In this document: in pieces, positions 1-11,808 of the stretch | How the letters are laid out: each line of letters starts with the position of its first letter | Numbering within the stretch: position 1 is the first letter of the stretch | Assembly (NCBI RefSeq): GCF_001411555.2 | Contig: NC_049914.1 | Span: 15,082,798 to 15,146,797 of the forward strand | Source of the DNA: Juglans regia | Taxonomy: Eukaryota; Streptophyta; Magnoliopsida; Fagales; Juglandaceae | Length of the DNA stretch: 64,000 nt | Direction of reading: 5' to 3' | Translations under genes and position numbers: made by a program | Notes under the pieces: model-generated | Databases searched by the model: none | The model's input: only the letters and a program-made list of their open reading frames with translations | What the model was told of the DNA's origin: nothing

Positions 1-2171
1 CAACAGTTTTGTCCTTATTGAGAAACTGGCCAGATGCTTTTTCATACAAACTAAGCAAAGCATGAATCCTATCCCATTCCTCTATCTTGGCTCTAACAAA
101 AAGGATGCCGTCATCAGCAAAAAGTAAGTGGTTTATTCGAGACCCCCTTCTTGAAACAGTTACACCCCTTGTCTCTCCTCTAAGATCTGACCTGTTGAAT
201 AAATAACTAAGTATCTCAACACATAGGATAAACAAATAGAGGGACAAAGGATCTCCTTACCTCAATCCTCTCAGGGCTTGATTAAGTAACTAGATTTTCC
301 ATTGACAAGGACAAAATAAGAAACAGTAGACACACACTTCATGATCACCTCTATCTGTTTCCCACAAAATCCCATTTTGACCATGACTGCTCTCAGATAA
401 GACCATTCTATTCTATCATTAGTTTTTGACATGTCAAGCTTAATGGCCATACTCTCCACTTTGCTTTTTTTCCTCACTTTCATATAATGCAAAACCTCAT
501 ATGATACCAAAATATTATCTGAGATTAACCTCCCAGAGATGAAGGCACTTTGATTAAGGGACATAATTTCACTAAGGACCCCCTTCAATTTATTTGCCAA
601 CACCTTAACCATTATCTTATAAACTACATTACACAGACTAATGGGTCTAAAATCACTAGCCAATTTAGGATCTAAAATCTTGGGAATGAGAGCCATATAA
701 GTAAAATTTGAAAGAGGAGTTAAAGAGTTACCATTAAGCCAACTCAACACATTAATACTGACTTCCTCACCAATTGAGTTCCAATATTGCTGAAAAAAAA
801 TGCTCCAAACCCATCAGGTCCTGGAGACTTGAGAGGTGCCATGTGTTTCACAGCTGCTTCAATTTCTTCTCTGGTAAAGGATTTTGAGAGCTGGTCATTC
901 ATGCTATTAGTCACAGAAGGCTTTAAGCTTTTCAAGCATTCCTCAATGTCACAACTCCCAAGTTCTAAGGAGGTAAAAAGTTTATCAATTTTTTTTTTAG
1001 AAACCCCTACCAATCCTTCTTGACTTGTGTATTCTCTATTCTGTTCATCAACAATCATTTGGATTCTATTGTTCTTCCTCCTCTGATTTGCACTTTTGTG
1101 AAAAAACTTGGTATTCTTGTCCCCTAATTGGTACCAGTTAACCTTAGCCCTTTGCTTCCACTTCACATTCTCTTTCTCAAGCAAAACTCCAATCTCCCTT
1201 TGTAATACCTTGATGGCTGCTGAATTATGGTTTCCCTAATTTTTTTGTAACTCCTTTAACAAAGCAGTTTTCTTTACCAGAACATTTTTTTGATCAAAAG
1301 CCATTTGTTTACTGATACTCCATCTTACCAAAGCTTCTATACTCATCCAATTCGAGATTTAACCCCAAAGGGGACTCCCTCCCCCTTGACCTCTCCTGCC
1401 AAGCTGTGTTAACCACCTCTTCAAATCTCTCATCCAAGGACCAACAAGCTTCATATCTGAACAGTCTCTTATGGTGCCAAACCTTATCATATTTCTGGTT
1501 CATGCACAACATAATAGGCCTATGATCAAAGCACCTAGCCACCAATACTTCCGCCCACCCATCTACATGGCCTTCCTTCCATTTGGTTTTAGCTACAGCC
1601 CTATCCAATCTTTCTTTGGTGAAAGACTCATCCTCATGCTTGTTACTCCATGTATACTTGTCCCCCTTCCAACCCAAGTCAAACAAACCCCCCTTCTCCA
1701 AAACTTCCTTGAACTTGGTCATCTGTCTTTTAGTTTTCTGTTTGCCCCTCTCTTCTCATCATGGGCCAGTATCTCATTGAAGTCACTTACCACACACCAC
1801 CCTTTGCCATCTTGTGGTTTTAAAGAGCTTAGAAGTCTCCAAGTCTCTTCCCTCAAATTGGTATCTGGCTAACCATAAAAACCTGTTAGCTGCCACTTGT
1901 CATTTCCATGTGCTTCTTTTATCCATGCATTAATATGCCATTTGGAATAGTTCAAAACCTCAACTTCTAGAGGTTGTTTCCATAACAACATTAGTCCACC
2001 CTTCTTTCCTAAAGGTTCAATGACCAAACAGCCATCAAACTTCAGCCTCCTCCTAATTTTTTCTCCATTAACCTTCCTCAACTTGGTCTCCATTAAGAAC
2101 ACAACATTGGGCAACTTATCCTCTACCAAATGGCAAAGGTCTTGAACTGTCCGAGGGTTTCTAAGCCCTCG
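1..2171 (-). mobile_element. LINE A, 3' portion (ORF2 part), continues beyond the window start
   Basis: Non-LTR retrotransposon on the minus strand, cut by the window edge and interrupted at 2171 by an LTR element. Its 5' part resumes at 11780. The pieces belong together because the reading frame crosses the insertion: the codons ending at 11780 (S-W-N-C-R-G) continue at 2171 with L-R-N-P-R-T-V-Q, the usual start of plant LINE ORF2 proteins, and CCTCG flanks the inserted element on both sides. The 3' end and poly(A) lie outside the window. Confidence 0.9.
1..2171 (-). pseudogene. LINE A ORF2: endonuclease and reverse transcriptase, broken
   Basis: ORF2 would encode an apurinic-type endonuclease followed by reverse transcriptase, the enzymes of target-primed reverse transcription. 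The endonuclease N-terminus lies at 1869-2171 (METKL, GGLMLLWK and LTGFYG motifs) and continues at 1309-1722 with DLGWKGDKYTWSN and RLDRAV. The linker with LKSPGPDGFGAFFF is at 744-1184. The fingers/palm with LIPKI, FRPISLCNVVYKI, LDMSK and NDRIEWSYL is at 271-750. The catalytic F-A-D-D box reads on the minus strand at about 90-130. Several frameshifts and stops separate these blocks, and the ORF is also split by the LTR element at 2172, so the copy is dead. Confidence 0.88.
2167..2171. repeat. Target-site duplication CCTCG, left copy
   Basis: CCTCG immediately precedes the TG start of the LTR element. The same five bases follow its CA end at 11780-11784. Confidence 0.92.
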
Positions 2172-2428
2172 TGTGATACCCTGCTCCTTCCTTCTTACGT
2201 ACACTTTTTCTTTCTGATGTATGTCCTGTTTTTATGACGTAAGCAAATCCTGAGGGCAGAGATTTTTGTAATTGTTTGCCCCTTCTATCTAACGACTGCG
2301 AGACTCGTCATGCGTGTCGAACCATGATGACGTGTTTCGAAAGATATCGTGTGACTTCTAGGGCACGCCCTATGTTTTAAATATGCTGGAAATATTTATA
2401 TGGAGTATTTCCAGTATTATTGAATTAA
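2172..2428 (+). repeat. Truncated 5' LTR of the 2172-11779 element
   Basis: About 255 bp here match 3050-3307 closely, from TGTGATACCCTGCTCC to the shared TATTGAATTA. The similarity then stops abruptly and internal 3' sequence begins, so most of the 5' LTR, the primer-binding site and gag-pol are missing. Confidence 0.88.
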
Positions 2429-3049
2429 GATATCGTGTCCCATCTTTTGCTATGATGTTTTCAAAGTATGACCTAATGAGTGCATGCATGTCAGATTGGC
2501 AACTAGAAAGTAGTCATACTAAGTGCATAGAATGTAAGAGGTATCAGAGACTGAGCATAGTTAGAGGATAAGGAATGAATGATGGAACGTTAGGACATGC
2601 AGCAATAGCTGCATGCTAATTAAGGAACGTACTAGAAACATTAGAGAGACTAAGATAGTTAAGAACCGCATGAACGACCATGAACTAAGCTAGGACTGAA
2701 ACGTAAAACGAGATGGCGACTTCAAGCCTCACCGCCAAGAATGTTAGAATGGAAGGTACGAGTGCTACATGATGGATGGACTCAAGTACATCAGACAGAC
2801 TTTAAGCATGTCGATGGAGGAACGACAAGACGCGAGGGCAAGTATTGTATAAGACGTGACTGAGATGCTGAATGTGCGCCAAGACGAGTAAAGACAATGC
2901 GAGGACACGTATGAACAGATCCCTAATAAGGATAACCAAATTCCTTAAAATATTGTGCAAAATTTTTAGAACACTAAGCAAATTCCTAAAGTACTAAGCA
3001 AATCCCTAAAGCAAATTTCGAGGACGAAATTTATTTAAGGTGGGAAGAT
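2429..3049 (+). other. Residual internal 3' region of the gypsy element
   Basis: Non-coding remnant between the two LTRs. It holds short repeated phrases of the type CTAAGCAAATTCCTAAA (2960-3010) and ends with a polypurine-type tract (AAGGTGGGAAGAT) directly before the 3' LTR. No open frame with recognisable protein similarity is seen. Confidence 0.75.
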
Positions 3050-3755
3050 TGTGATACCCTGCTCCTTCCTTCTTACGTACGCTTCTTCTTTCTGACGTAT
3101 GTCCCGTCTTTATGATGTAAGCAAATCCCGAGGGCAGAGATTTTTGTGATTGTCTGCCCCTTCTATCTGACGACTGTGAGGCTCGTCATGCGTGTCGAAC
3201 CATGATGACGTGTTTCGAAGGATATCGTGTGACTTCTAGGGCACGCCCAGTGTTTTAAATATGCTGGAAATATTTATAAGGAATATTTCCAGTGTTATTG
3301 AATTAATATTGATCTTAAATACGACAATCATAATATTTTTGAAGAACTCCAAAAATATTATAATCGTCGGAAATCATTTTAATATTATTATTAAAATGAT
3401 TTCAATTATTTAAGATATTATAAGATTTAAATTATGTTGAAAGCTTTTATTCATCAAATGGTTTTATTCTCTTTAATATGTTAAGTGAGACTTCATCATT
3501 TTATTAATGATGAAGAATATTATTTTATAAACTAAAGTTAGTTTAAAATAATATTTTACCTTAATTCCTTTAAGCGCTTTTAATTAAGTTAATACTTATG
3601 CTTTTTAAATCAGTGTTTGAGATCCATCGTTAGATCGTTACGTGGATCCCCAGACGAAGGGACTGGGTTAAATACCCAGACCCCTCTCTTTCTCTCTCAT
3701 TTCCCCGTAGCCCTCTCTCTCCTCCCTCTCCCCAACGTACGCAGTACACGGCTTC

Positions 3756-3760
3756 CCTCT
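3756..3760. repeat. Target-site duplication CCTCT, left copy
   Basis: CCTCT precedes the TGTAACGCCC terminus at 3761. The same pentamer follows the GTTACA terminus at 6370-6374. Confidence 0.92.
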
Positions 3761-6369
3761 TGTAACGCCCAGTCCCCGAGGGTCTGGAGAGTTAACTCAT
3801 GTCACTTAAAAATCATTTTCCTTCCACATAGTACATATTCTAATTTTTCTCTATCTCACAAAATACTCATATATTTACATCAATTACTCCAGAATAACTA
3901 TTCTAAGACAATACAAAATCTTAATATAAACATCAATCTCCCAACAAATCACATCATCAGAGCACAACAAGTTTACTAAATGAAAATCCTCAATAGCCAT
4001 ATAAACTTTCTATGCTTAAACCATCATTCTTAACTCTTCTCACCGATGCTCCATATCCTTGATCCTCAACTGAAACATTCAAATCATCTGAAAAATATTG
4101 TGGAGATAAGGGGTGAGTTATCAACAACTCAGTAAGTAGAGAACATATACTAGTATGTAAACATGAGCATTTTCAGAAAGTTCAGTATGCAGAAACAAAA
4201 ACATTTTATTTTTATATGCAGATCTCAGAAAAACGTGTTATCAGAAAATCAGAGCGATTTTTCAATCTTTTCATACTCAAAATCAACACTTCATATTTAA
4301 AGATCCGTTTCATATTTAAAAGCGCTTTGGCATAACATAACTGAACATCTTCATCTTATCATATCATATACCATGTTTAACCCCCGTGGTAGGGTTGTGC
4401 TATTCCCGGTGGCCAAACCAGGCATGTATCATGTGGTGAACTTCCCATTTTTCAATCTCAGAGCCTCGAGTGTGCAAACAGGAAAGAACGCGTAAAAAGA
4501 CCATTTTGTTTCCAAAGTGGGTGCACTCTATCATATCATGGTGGTACCAACCATATCACGTGAACCAGTATCATCATTTCAGAACCATATTCAGAACAGA
4601 TAAGTATGCCAAAGTTTTATCATATCCATATCATATCAAAACACGTGCGAAACATATTCATATCATTTCGATTTGATAAAAAACAGATCAAAATCATTTC
4701 ATATCACATGCATAAAAATCTCAATGATATCATATTCGTTCTTTTGCATATTTCAGAAATATGTCAAATATTGCTCATGTCTACACATTTCATGTCAAAA
4801 ACATTTCTTTTTTCTTTCATATGTATCTCATGATGGAATGCGAAACATATACTGAGGTTGTTTTTCACCTTTTCTTTTTAAAACAAAACAACACGCACAT
4901 TTTTTTCACAAACCAAACTCAGTTCATTTTTTTTTTATGCAAATCTAGCATAGGAACCCCGCTTACCTGGACAACTTAGCTTTTCAAAATTTTCCTCAAA
5001 AATGTCGAATCGACTATAAATCGTCACCTATAAAAATAATCACATAATTTTCGTAAATTTCCAATCAATCACGGATTTCGATATTTAAGCCTAAACTTCT
5101 TAAATAACCTATTTTAATTCCTAAAAACTTAAAACCTTCATAATCCCAAAATATATCATCACTTCCTAAAATCATCAATATCTACCATAACTCATGTCAA
5201 ACACAAAGCACCAATATTTAAATCCGAAACAGCCAACAAATCTCGTAGCATAAACCAATCACACAAACAACTCTATCATCCAATCCAACCGACCCCCTTA
5301 CTCCTCGGACTCAGTCCGGCACAACCAATCAACAGTTTAAATACAGTGTAACGTGTTAGTGCAAAAATACATTAAATTCACAAGAATTCTTTGGAAAATA
5401 CTTACAGTGCTATATAATAATTTCCAGAGGATCACGGAGGTGCAAGAAGTGGAAATGCAGTTGCAGAACAGTGCAAAATGCACTGTGGCCGTGGGTCACA
5501 GATACCCACTTTTCAACCGATGCAAACGAAAACCCGAGATTGATAGGGTAGGGCTTAGGAAGGTCGGTGAAACTAGTGGTGGTGAAGGTTGGCCGTGGGT
5601 GGCTGCGCAAATGGTGGTTGAAGACCAAAAATACCCAAATCGGAAATGAGGTTGGATGTGCTTCACCGGTGACGGATCGGAGGTGGGGTTGGGTCCAATG
5701 GGTTGCTTGGAGGTCGAGGATGATGTGGTGAAGAAATGGCGGCCAATGGTGGTGTGATGGCGGCGCGCGAGCACAAGAGGTGTCGCGGCTTTGCGTGGCG
5801 CGTGGGGGCTAATGACGGCGCGGTTGGGGCTGAAATCAGAGGGTGGTGGTCGCCGGCGGCTAGGGGAGCTGGGGAGCCGGGCGGTGTCGCGCACGACGGC
5901 GTGACGTGGCGGGGCTGGGTGGATGAAGAATAACGCACGGGAGAGAGGGAGGGGGCTAGGTCGCACGGGAAGAACCAGGAAGAAAGAAAAGAAAAGAAAT
6001 AAAAGAAAAGAAAAGAGGAAAGAGAAAATGTAAGGAAAGAAATGAGGTCCAATCCTCACATCTTGGGTCACAAAAAATGATCCAACGGAAACGATTTTAA
6101 AACAGCAAGTGAAATAAAATAATTCAAACGCAGTGATTAAAATGAAAATAAACAATTAAACCCGATAATAAGTTAATTTAATTCGAGAAGAAATTTAAAC
6201 ACATAACAATAATTAATTTAAAGAAAGCTTCAAAAATAATTTTTGTAAACTAAAAAAATCATAAAAATATTCCAATTAAAAATCAAATAATTTTAAAATA
6301 AGAGAATAAATTTCTGAATAATTAAAAATATTCTCTTATTAAAAATACACTAAAATACGGGGTGTTACA
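3761..6369 (-). mobile_element. Solo LTR, TGTAACGCCC family
   Basis: A 2609-bp sequence with ends TGTAACGCCC and GGGTGTTACA and perfect CCTCT duplications, without internal DNA, so a solo LTR left by LTR-LTR recombination. Orientation is taken from the related tandem array at 47.6-55.7 kb, where the primer-binding site lies beside the TGTAACGCCC edge; the element sense is therefore minus. It shares with the other copies the phrases GTGGAGATAAGGGGTGAGTTATCAACAACTCAG (near 4100) and CCCCCGTGGTAGGGTTGTG (near 4380). A GC-rich block (5640-5960) gives open frames in several directions that I do not consider genes. Confidence 0.9.
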
Positions 6370-7654
6370 CCTCTCACCCAAACGGTTCCATAGCTCAGCC
6401 TGGCACCGCCGTGCATCGCCAGCCCTCACCGCCAACACCACCAGCTCCACCTCACGCCGGTGAGTCCTCCCATGCCAGCCTATCTCTCTCACACTCTCCC
6501 TTTCTCCCTTTCGAAAGTGCAAAGCTCGAACGGGCTTGGTGTCCACTGCGCCGTTGTGCGCCGTCCTCCACCGCCACCACCTCCACAGTAGCTTTCCCTT
6601 TCGCCGACCATCATCCTCTAGCAAGCTCAGCCTCCCTCTCCCCCTCCATCGCGCACACGCACCATACCCATGAAAATGGGTTCACACGGCTTCAAGGCCA
6701 CCGATGCTCCTAGCGCCGTTGTGCGCGACCACCTTGGCCACCGGACACCACCACGAGCTACTCCTGGTATCCCCCTTCCTCCTCCATGTGACCCGAGGCC
6801 CATAGCCTCCCCTTGATCCACTGCATGAGGCTCCTCTCACGCACGGGTTTTACACCCTCCACGGCCGTCCACCGCCACCCATGACAGATGACCACCACCT
6901 CCAGCCTCCTTAGGCCACCACCGAACTATCCCAACCACCATTAGCTCCGATCTACCACCTATGCACGCACACTCTCCCTCACTCTCTCACGGGTTCCCCC
7001 CCTTACACGGCCATTCCTCCCTCCTCCGCCGTGAGCCACCGTGGCACCACCATGAGCTCCACCAGCAGCTCCTTAGCCCAACCCTAGGTCCAAACCACCA
7101 CTTTGAGTGGTGGGTAGTCACTGCATGTGATGGACAGCCACTGCACGTGGCTGAAGTCCACTGTACACGACTAGATCCGCCATGTTATGCTCCTTGCCGC
7201 CATCACAAGGCCACCACGAGCCATTCCAAGACTACACCTAGCTATCTAAACACCTAAACAGTTAACGTACGTGGGTTAGCTGCCACGTACAACACTTCCG
7301 ACATCATCGGCTGTGACGATCAACGAGCAACGCACGGGCTATCCCTTCAATGGTATAACCCTCTATCCCTCGTTAATTATGCTAGATATTGATTAGTTGA
7401 CTAGATTGTGGACTGTGCTGTTGATATTTGTAGAGTTGTGGTATTGTGATGTGGTGCTGTGTGGTGAAGTGTTGGGCATTCTGTGTAGTGAAGTTTGGGC
7501 ATATATGTGTTGGATGGGGATGTATTGTGCCGTGTAGTGTGCTGTGAAGTGTTGGGTGTAATTGGGAAGTACGCTGTGTAGTGTTGTGGACTATGCCGTG
7601 TAGTGTGGTTGTGGAGTATGTGTTGTATTGGTGACGTGGCAGATGGAATGGGAA

Positions 7655-8445
7655 TAGTACACGCGGAGTGTACTTTGTGTGTGGCGTAATGTGTGACAAT
7701 GAGAGTATATGTAAAATATGCCCTCCTGACGTAGTGTGGAATGGGAAGAGTACACGCTGAGTGTACTTTGTGTGGGGTATGGTATATGAATGGAATACAC
7801 GTGGAGTGTATTCCATGTGATGGGGTGATGCACCATGTGGCGGATATACCATAATGGTGATGTGGCGTAATGTATGTGAATGGAGTACACGTGGAGTGTA
7901 CTCCATGTGGTGGAGTGATGCACCATATGGCGGGTATGCCATGATGGTGATATAGCGTGGTGTATGTGAATGGAGTACACGTGGAGTGTACTCCATGTGG
8001 TGGAGTGATGTACCATATGGCGGGTATGCCATAATGGTGATGTGGCGTAGTGTGCATGAAGGAAGTACACGTGGAGTGTATTCCATGTGGTAGAGTGATG
8101 TACCATATGGCGAGTATGCCATAATGGTAATGTGGCGTAGTGTGTATGAAGGGAGTACACGATGAGTGTACTCCATGTGGTATAGTGATGCACCATATGG
8201 CGGGTACGCCATAATGGTGATATGACGTGATGTGTATGAAGGGAGTACATGTGGAATGTACTCCGTATGGCGGAGTGATACACCATGTGGCGGATATGCC
8301 ATAATGGTGATGTAGCGTAGTGTGTATGAAAGGGGGTACACGAGGAGTGTATTCCATGTGGTATACTGATGCACCATATGGCGGGTATGCCATAGTGGTG
8401 ATGTGGCGTATGTGAAGGGAGTATACGTGGAGTTTACTCCACGTG
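7655..8445. repeat. 90-bp minisatellite with hairpin and G-box units
   Basis: About nine degenerate units. The phrase GTGGAGTGTA or a variant recurs at 7801, 7891, 7981, 8071, 8161, 8251 and 8342, a spacing of 90 bp, with older or altered units near 7663, 7755 and 8427. Each good unit holds the inverted repeat GGAGTACAC-GTGGA-GTGTACTCC (9-bp stem), whose 5' arm and loop make CACGTG at 7798, 7888, 7978 and 8068. Because 90 is divisible by three, all three minus-strand frames stay open across the array. The array lies within the long LTR. Confidence 0.9.
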
Positions 8446-9840
8446 GAAGTGACACCTCGTGTGGCGTGTCGTAGAGATAAGGATGGTTAAGTGATTGATG
8501 GGCGTGGAACATGATGGGTAGTGTCAAGAACTGTGGAGCAATGTTCTGAAATAGTTATGGCATAGCCTGTAGTATGAGGTGGCAAGTGTCACTGTGATGT
8601 ACTTATGGCTAGGAGTATGCATGAAGTAGCAAAACAAGTGTAAGAGTGCATAGCGGAAGCATGATTGAGGAATGTCACGAAATGACAAGACTATTGACAG
8701 TTGTGCTTGTGATGAGTGAAGTAGGAGAACAAGTGTAAGAGTGCTCAGCTGAAGCATGACTGGACAACGTCACGAAGTGACATGGTTATTGGCAGTCATG
8801 CTTATGATGGGTGAAGTGTTAGAGTGTAGGAATGGCGTAACGAGAAAGTGATGAGGTGTCACGGTGTGATAGGAGTACGTGAGAAACCGTACTCGTGATG
8901 AGTTAAAAGTTGACGTAGCAGAATGTTGGGTAATGCGACAAGGTCACAGTGTAGCTTTGGAGCAATCCCGAAGGTTGATATCGAAGTATCAAAAGGGACG
9001 GGTAGCGTGAAGAGTCATGCTAGCCGGGTTAAGAGAAGGTTGATATCGAAGTATGGTGCTTGTTTATACAAGCAAGTGATTAACGTGTCATATGTTGATC
9101 TTAGGTGATGAAGAGGTAAGGTACATGTGTAATCTGGGTAGACACATGTGTCGGACGGATTCACCATATGTAATGGGTAATCTGTCATGAGCATAGTTGC
9201 ACAGTGCTTAAGCCTCAGAGTTGGCTTAGAGCCGTGTGGCTTGTATGGATGGGAATGAGAATTAGTATGGGCTAAGATGCATGCATGAAGGTAGTGACGG
9301 GCGTATTATCTGGGATTGGGATGCATGATTCCATCGGTCGGAATCATACGTCAGAACGTGGTTGTAAGAAGAGTAAGACGAATGTCTCAGTATCTTAATT
9401 CTAAGGTGAATCATAGATTCACTTTAGTGGATGAGCACTTGAGGTAAGACTTTGAGTTGGAAGATGTGGTGACCGTAAGTGGCCCCTAAAGGGTTTAGCA
9501 AGTAAAGGGCACGTAAGTGTACGGTATAGAAGGAGAGTGTTCCAAGTGATATGTAGTTCTATTTATAGTTCAAGTTACTTACGCATTATTAGATAGAGAA
9601 TGATGCTAAGGTATGTGTATGCATGTAGGTTGCTATCTGACAAGCACATGAATGGATTGCATGACATGCAAATAGCATGGAGTCCAGGTAAGTGTTACGT
9701 TCATACTCTTCTAGAGTTTTCCAAGATACAAGAAACGCTTTTCCTTTAAGATGCTTACGAAAAGAAATGAAAGACGCTTTAAGAAAGAAAATGCTAAGTG
9801 TTCAAAGGTATAAGTATGTACGGCCCCTCCTTGGCAGCCC
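8446..9840 (+). other. LTR interior, no gene
   Basis: Non-coding part of the giant LTR. It contains weak dispersed repeats: GAAGCATGACTGGACAACGTCACGAAGTGACA-like phrases at about 8655-8695 and 8745-8785, and GGTTGATATCGAAGTAT at about 8972 and 9038. Nothing protein-like is seen. Confidence 0.55.
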
Positions 9841-9848
9841 CTTTTTAT

Positions 9849-10401
9849 TAGGGGTGTCAATATGTGACACGACCCATTAACCCAACACGAACACGACACG
9901 ATAAAAGCGGGTTAGGGTTTACCCTTAATGGGTTCGGGTCAAAATGGGTTAACCCGTTAAGGCACGATAGCTTAACGGGTTGATAACGGGTCAACCCGTT
10001 ATGACCCGTTAAAAAAGTTAAAATTACAATTATACCCTTATACCTAAAAAATAAAATTGTTGAGATTTTAATTTCGATATTTTTATTATTTAGATTGTAA
10101 TTTTAGACTTGTAGTTAGTTTTATATTTTTTTTATAGATATTGTGATTTTAATATTTATATAAAATTATGCTAAACTTAACTAGATTAAATAGGTTAATT
10201 TTGGGTTTTTTTCAATCAATTTACATAAATAAGTCAAAACGGGTTGACACGACACGACCCGTTATGTTATTGGGTCGTGTTAGGATTTGAGATTTTGACA
10301 CGATAAGCTTAACGGGTCGGGTTAGGGTTGACCTATATAGTATAATATACATGTCTTGACACGACACGAACACGACCCGTTAACATGATTTGACACCCCT
10401 A
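9849..10401. mobile_element. hAT-like MITE with 8-bp target duplication
   Basis: A 553-bp element beginning TAGGGGTGTCAA and ending TTGACACCCCTA (perfect 12-bp terminal inverted repeat), flanked by CTTTTTAT at 9841-9848 and 10402-10409. The subterminal parts are rich in CGGGTTAACCCGTT and CACGACACGAACACGAC motifs in inverted arrangement, around an AT-rich centre. An 8-bp duplication is the hAT signature. There is no transposase frame, so it is non-autonomous. Confidence 0.93.
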
Positions 10402-11779
10402 CTTTTTATGCACCCAAAGTATTAATTGTACGCATGTGAATGGATGACTATACGCCGTATCTATTATATGTATTTTCTAAGAAAATCTATAAACTGATGA
10501 AAATGCATGAAAGGCATGACAACGGATGCTTTTATGGATCCTACGAACCGGTGCTCTCATGTGCGCCACGAGATGATGCTCGTGGACGCCATGATTGACG
10601 ACGTTCAAGGTGACGCTTATGGATGCCACGAAAGCTGAAGTTTAAGCCCATGCATGTTCTTAAATGACGTTTTCACGAACATACTTTTAAAGAAAGGATA
10701 TGACTGAAATGAACTGAAAAAGGAAAAGACGATTTTCGGGCTTACGCCCCAAACGATGCTTTCTCATGAAAAGAAATGTTTTCTCATGAAAGACTGTTAA
10801 ATGAAAGAATGAAAGCTCCAGCTATTTCGAGCTGACATGAACGAACGAATGAAAAGCAAAGAAACACATGAAAGCATGAAATGTATGAAGATACGTAACG
10901 GCCACACGAATGAATGAAAAGGGTACCCATGAATGGGCAGATTGCAATGCCAGGTAAGTAGTACTGGAAGTACACTTAGTGCTGCCCCCTATGAAAGGGA
11001 TTCCCAACCCGTGGCCAGGGCGGAATCCGGGTCCAAAGGAAGACCGCTAACCCCAACACACGGGACGTAACAGTGTGTACTGGCCTATGAAAATGATAAG
11101 AATGAATGGATGTATGCATGTATGTATGAACGCACGAATGCACGAACCTTTAAGAAATGAAGGCACTAACGGGAGACACGTTTTAAAAAAAGGAAAGCCT
11201 TTTCAAAGGGAAAACCCCGTCCAGTGAAGTTTTCAAAAGAACGCACGTAAGCACGTATGCACGAACTCTTGAAGAAATGAAGACACTTACGGGAGAAACG
11301 TTTTACGAAAAGTATGCCCATGCTTAAAAGAGAAAAATCCCGTCCAGTGACGTTTTCAAATGAACACACGTATGACACGTATGCATGCACGTAATAGTAT
11401 GTACGAATGATGAATGCATGAATGAAAACCTATATTGTTATATTTTAACTATATGAAGTAATGCTTACGAGTCTTCGACTCATTTTAATTTTTATGTATG
11501 TCCCCCCCCCCACAGGAACTGCATGATCAGGACGGACATGGCCCATGGGGAAAAGCACGGAAGTCTAGGCACGAGTTTTAAACGTACGAGAGGCCTTTTT
11601 ATTTCAAGATTGATGTTTTTCGCTGTAAACCTCTTTTATCCCAAAGCACATTTTAATTTATAAACGTGGAGTCTCGCACCCTGGGTATGCAAGTGAAAGG
11701 TTTTAAATAGGATGGTAATTCCCGTCGTCCTTTATAAAAATATTTTGTAAAAAGTCCCACTACAAGGACGGGCGTTACA

Positions 11780-11784
11780 CCTCG
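11780..11784. repeat. Target-site duplication CCTCG, right copy
   Basis: Matches 2167-2171 and marks where LINE A ORF2 was entered by the gypsy element. Confidence 0.92.
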
Positions 11785-11808
11785 GCAGTTCCAACTTAAG
11801 GTTTTCAT
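11780..11808 (-). pseudogene. LINE A ORF2 start, separated from the rest by an insertion
   Basis: The ATG at 11808 begins M-K-T-L-S-W-N-C-R-G, the standard N-terminus of plant LINE ORF2. The frame is cut after the tenth codon by the LTR element and resumes at 2171. The ORF1 stop codon TGA overlaps this ATG as ATGA. Confidence 0.85.

Larger units (their letters stand above)
2172..11779 (+). mobile_element. Ty3/gypsy-type LTR retrotransposon, internally deleted, with giant 3' LTR
   Basis: The element starts TGTGATACCC and ends GGGCGTTACA, with a perfect 5-bp duplication CCTCG on both sides, inserted into LINE A ORF2. It consists of a truncated 5' LTR (2172 to about 2428), about 620 bp of internal 3' sequence and a full 3' LTR (3050-11779). 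The internal end at about 3010-3049 carries the sequence expected just before a gypsy 3' LTR (TTTCGAGGACGAAATTT, then a purine-rich run). No gag or pol remains. Because both duplications are intact, the loss was internal, after insertion or in the transposed copy. Nested in the 3' LTR are a solo LTR (3761-6369) and a MITE (9849-10401). Confidence 0.88.
3050..11779 (+). repeat. 3' LTR of the gypsy element, about 5.6 kb without insertions
   Basis: Runs from TGTGATACCC to GTTACA. Removing the nested solo LTR with its duplication and the MITE with its duplication leaves about 5.55 kb, which is long for an LTR. Its content is non-coding: a pyrimidine-rich stretch (3680-3760, resuming at 6370-6800), a 90-bp minisatellite (about 7655-8445), and A/G-rich sequence with many ATGAATGA-type motifs (10650-11430). 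A homopolymer C run is at about 11502-11511. Confidence 0.78.

Noticed and set aside
5496..6155. Minus-strand frame of 219 codons, proline/serine-rich
   Set aside because: It lies in the GC-rich block of a solo LTR, overlaps other open frames and shows low-complexity composition only.
6411..7257. Proline- and histidine-rich plus-strand frames
   Set aside because: CCACC-rich low-complexity sequence of the giant LTR. No domain, and no frame that stands out from its neighbours.
7655..8445. Possible CRISPR-like array because of regular palindromic repeats
   Set aside because: Plant nuclear context. The whole 90-bp unit repeats with no unique spacers, so it is an ordinary minisatellite.
7382..8527. 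Three overlapping minus-strand frames of 381, 330 and 231 codons, rich in His, Thr and Tyr
   Set aside because: They coincide with the 90-bp minisatellite. A unit divisible by three without stops keeps all frames open. The sequence lies inside an LTR and the encoded repeats match no protein type.
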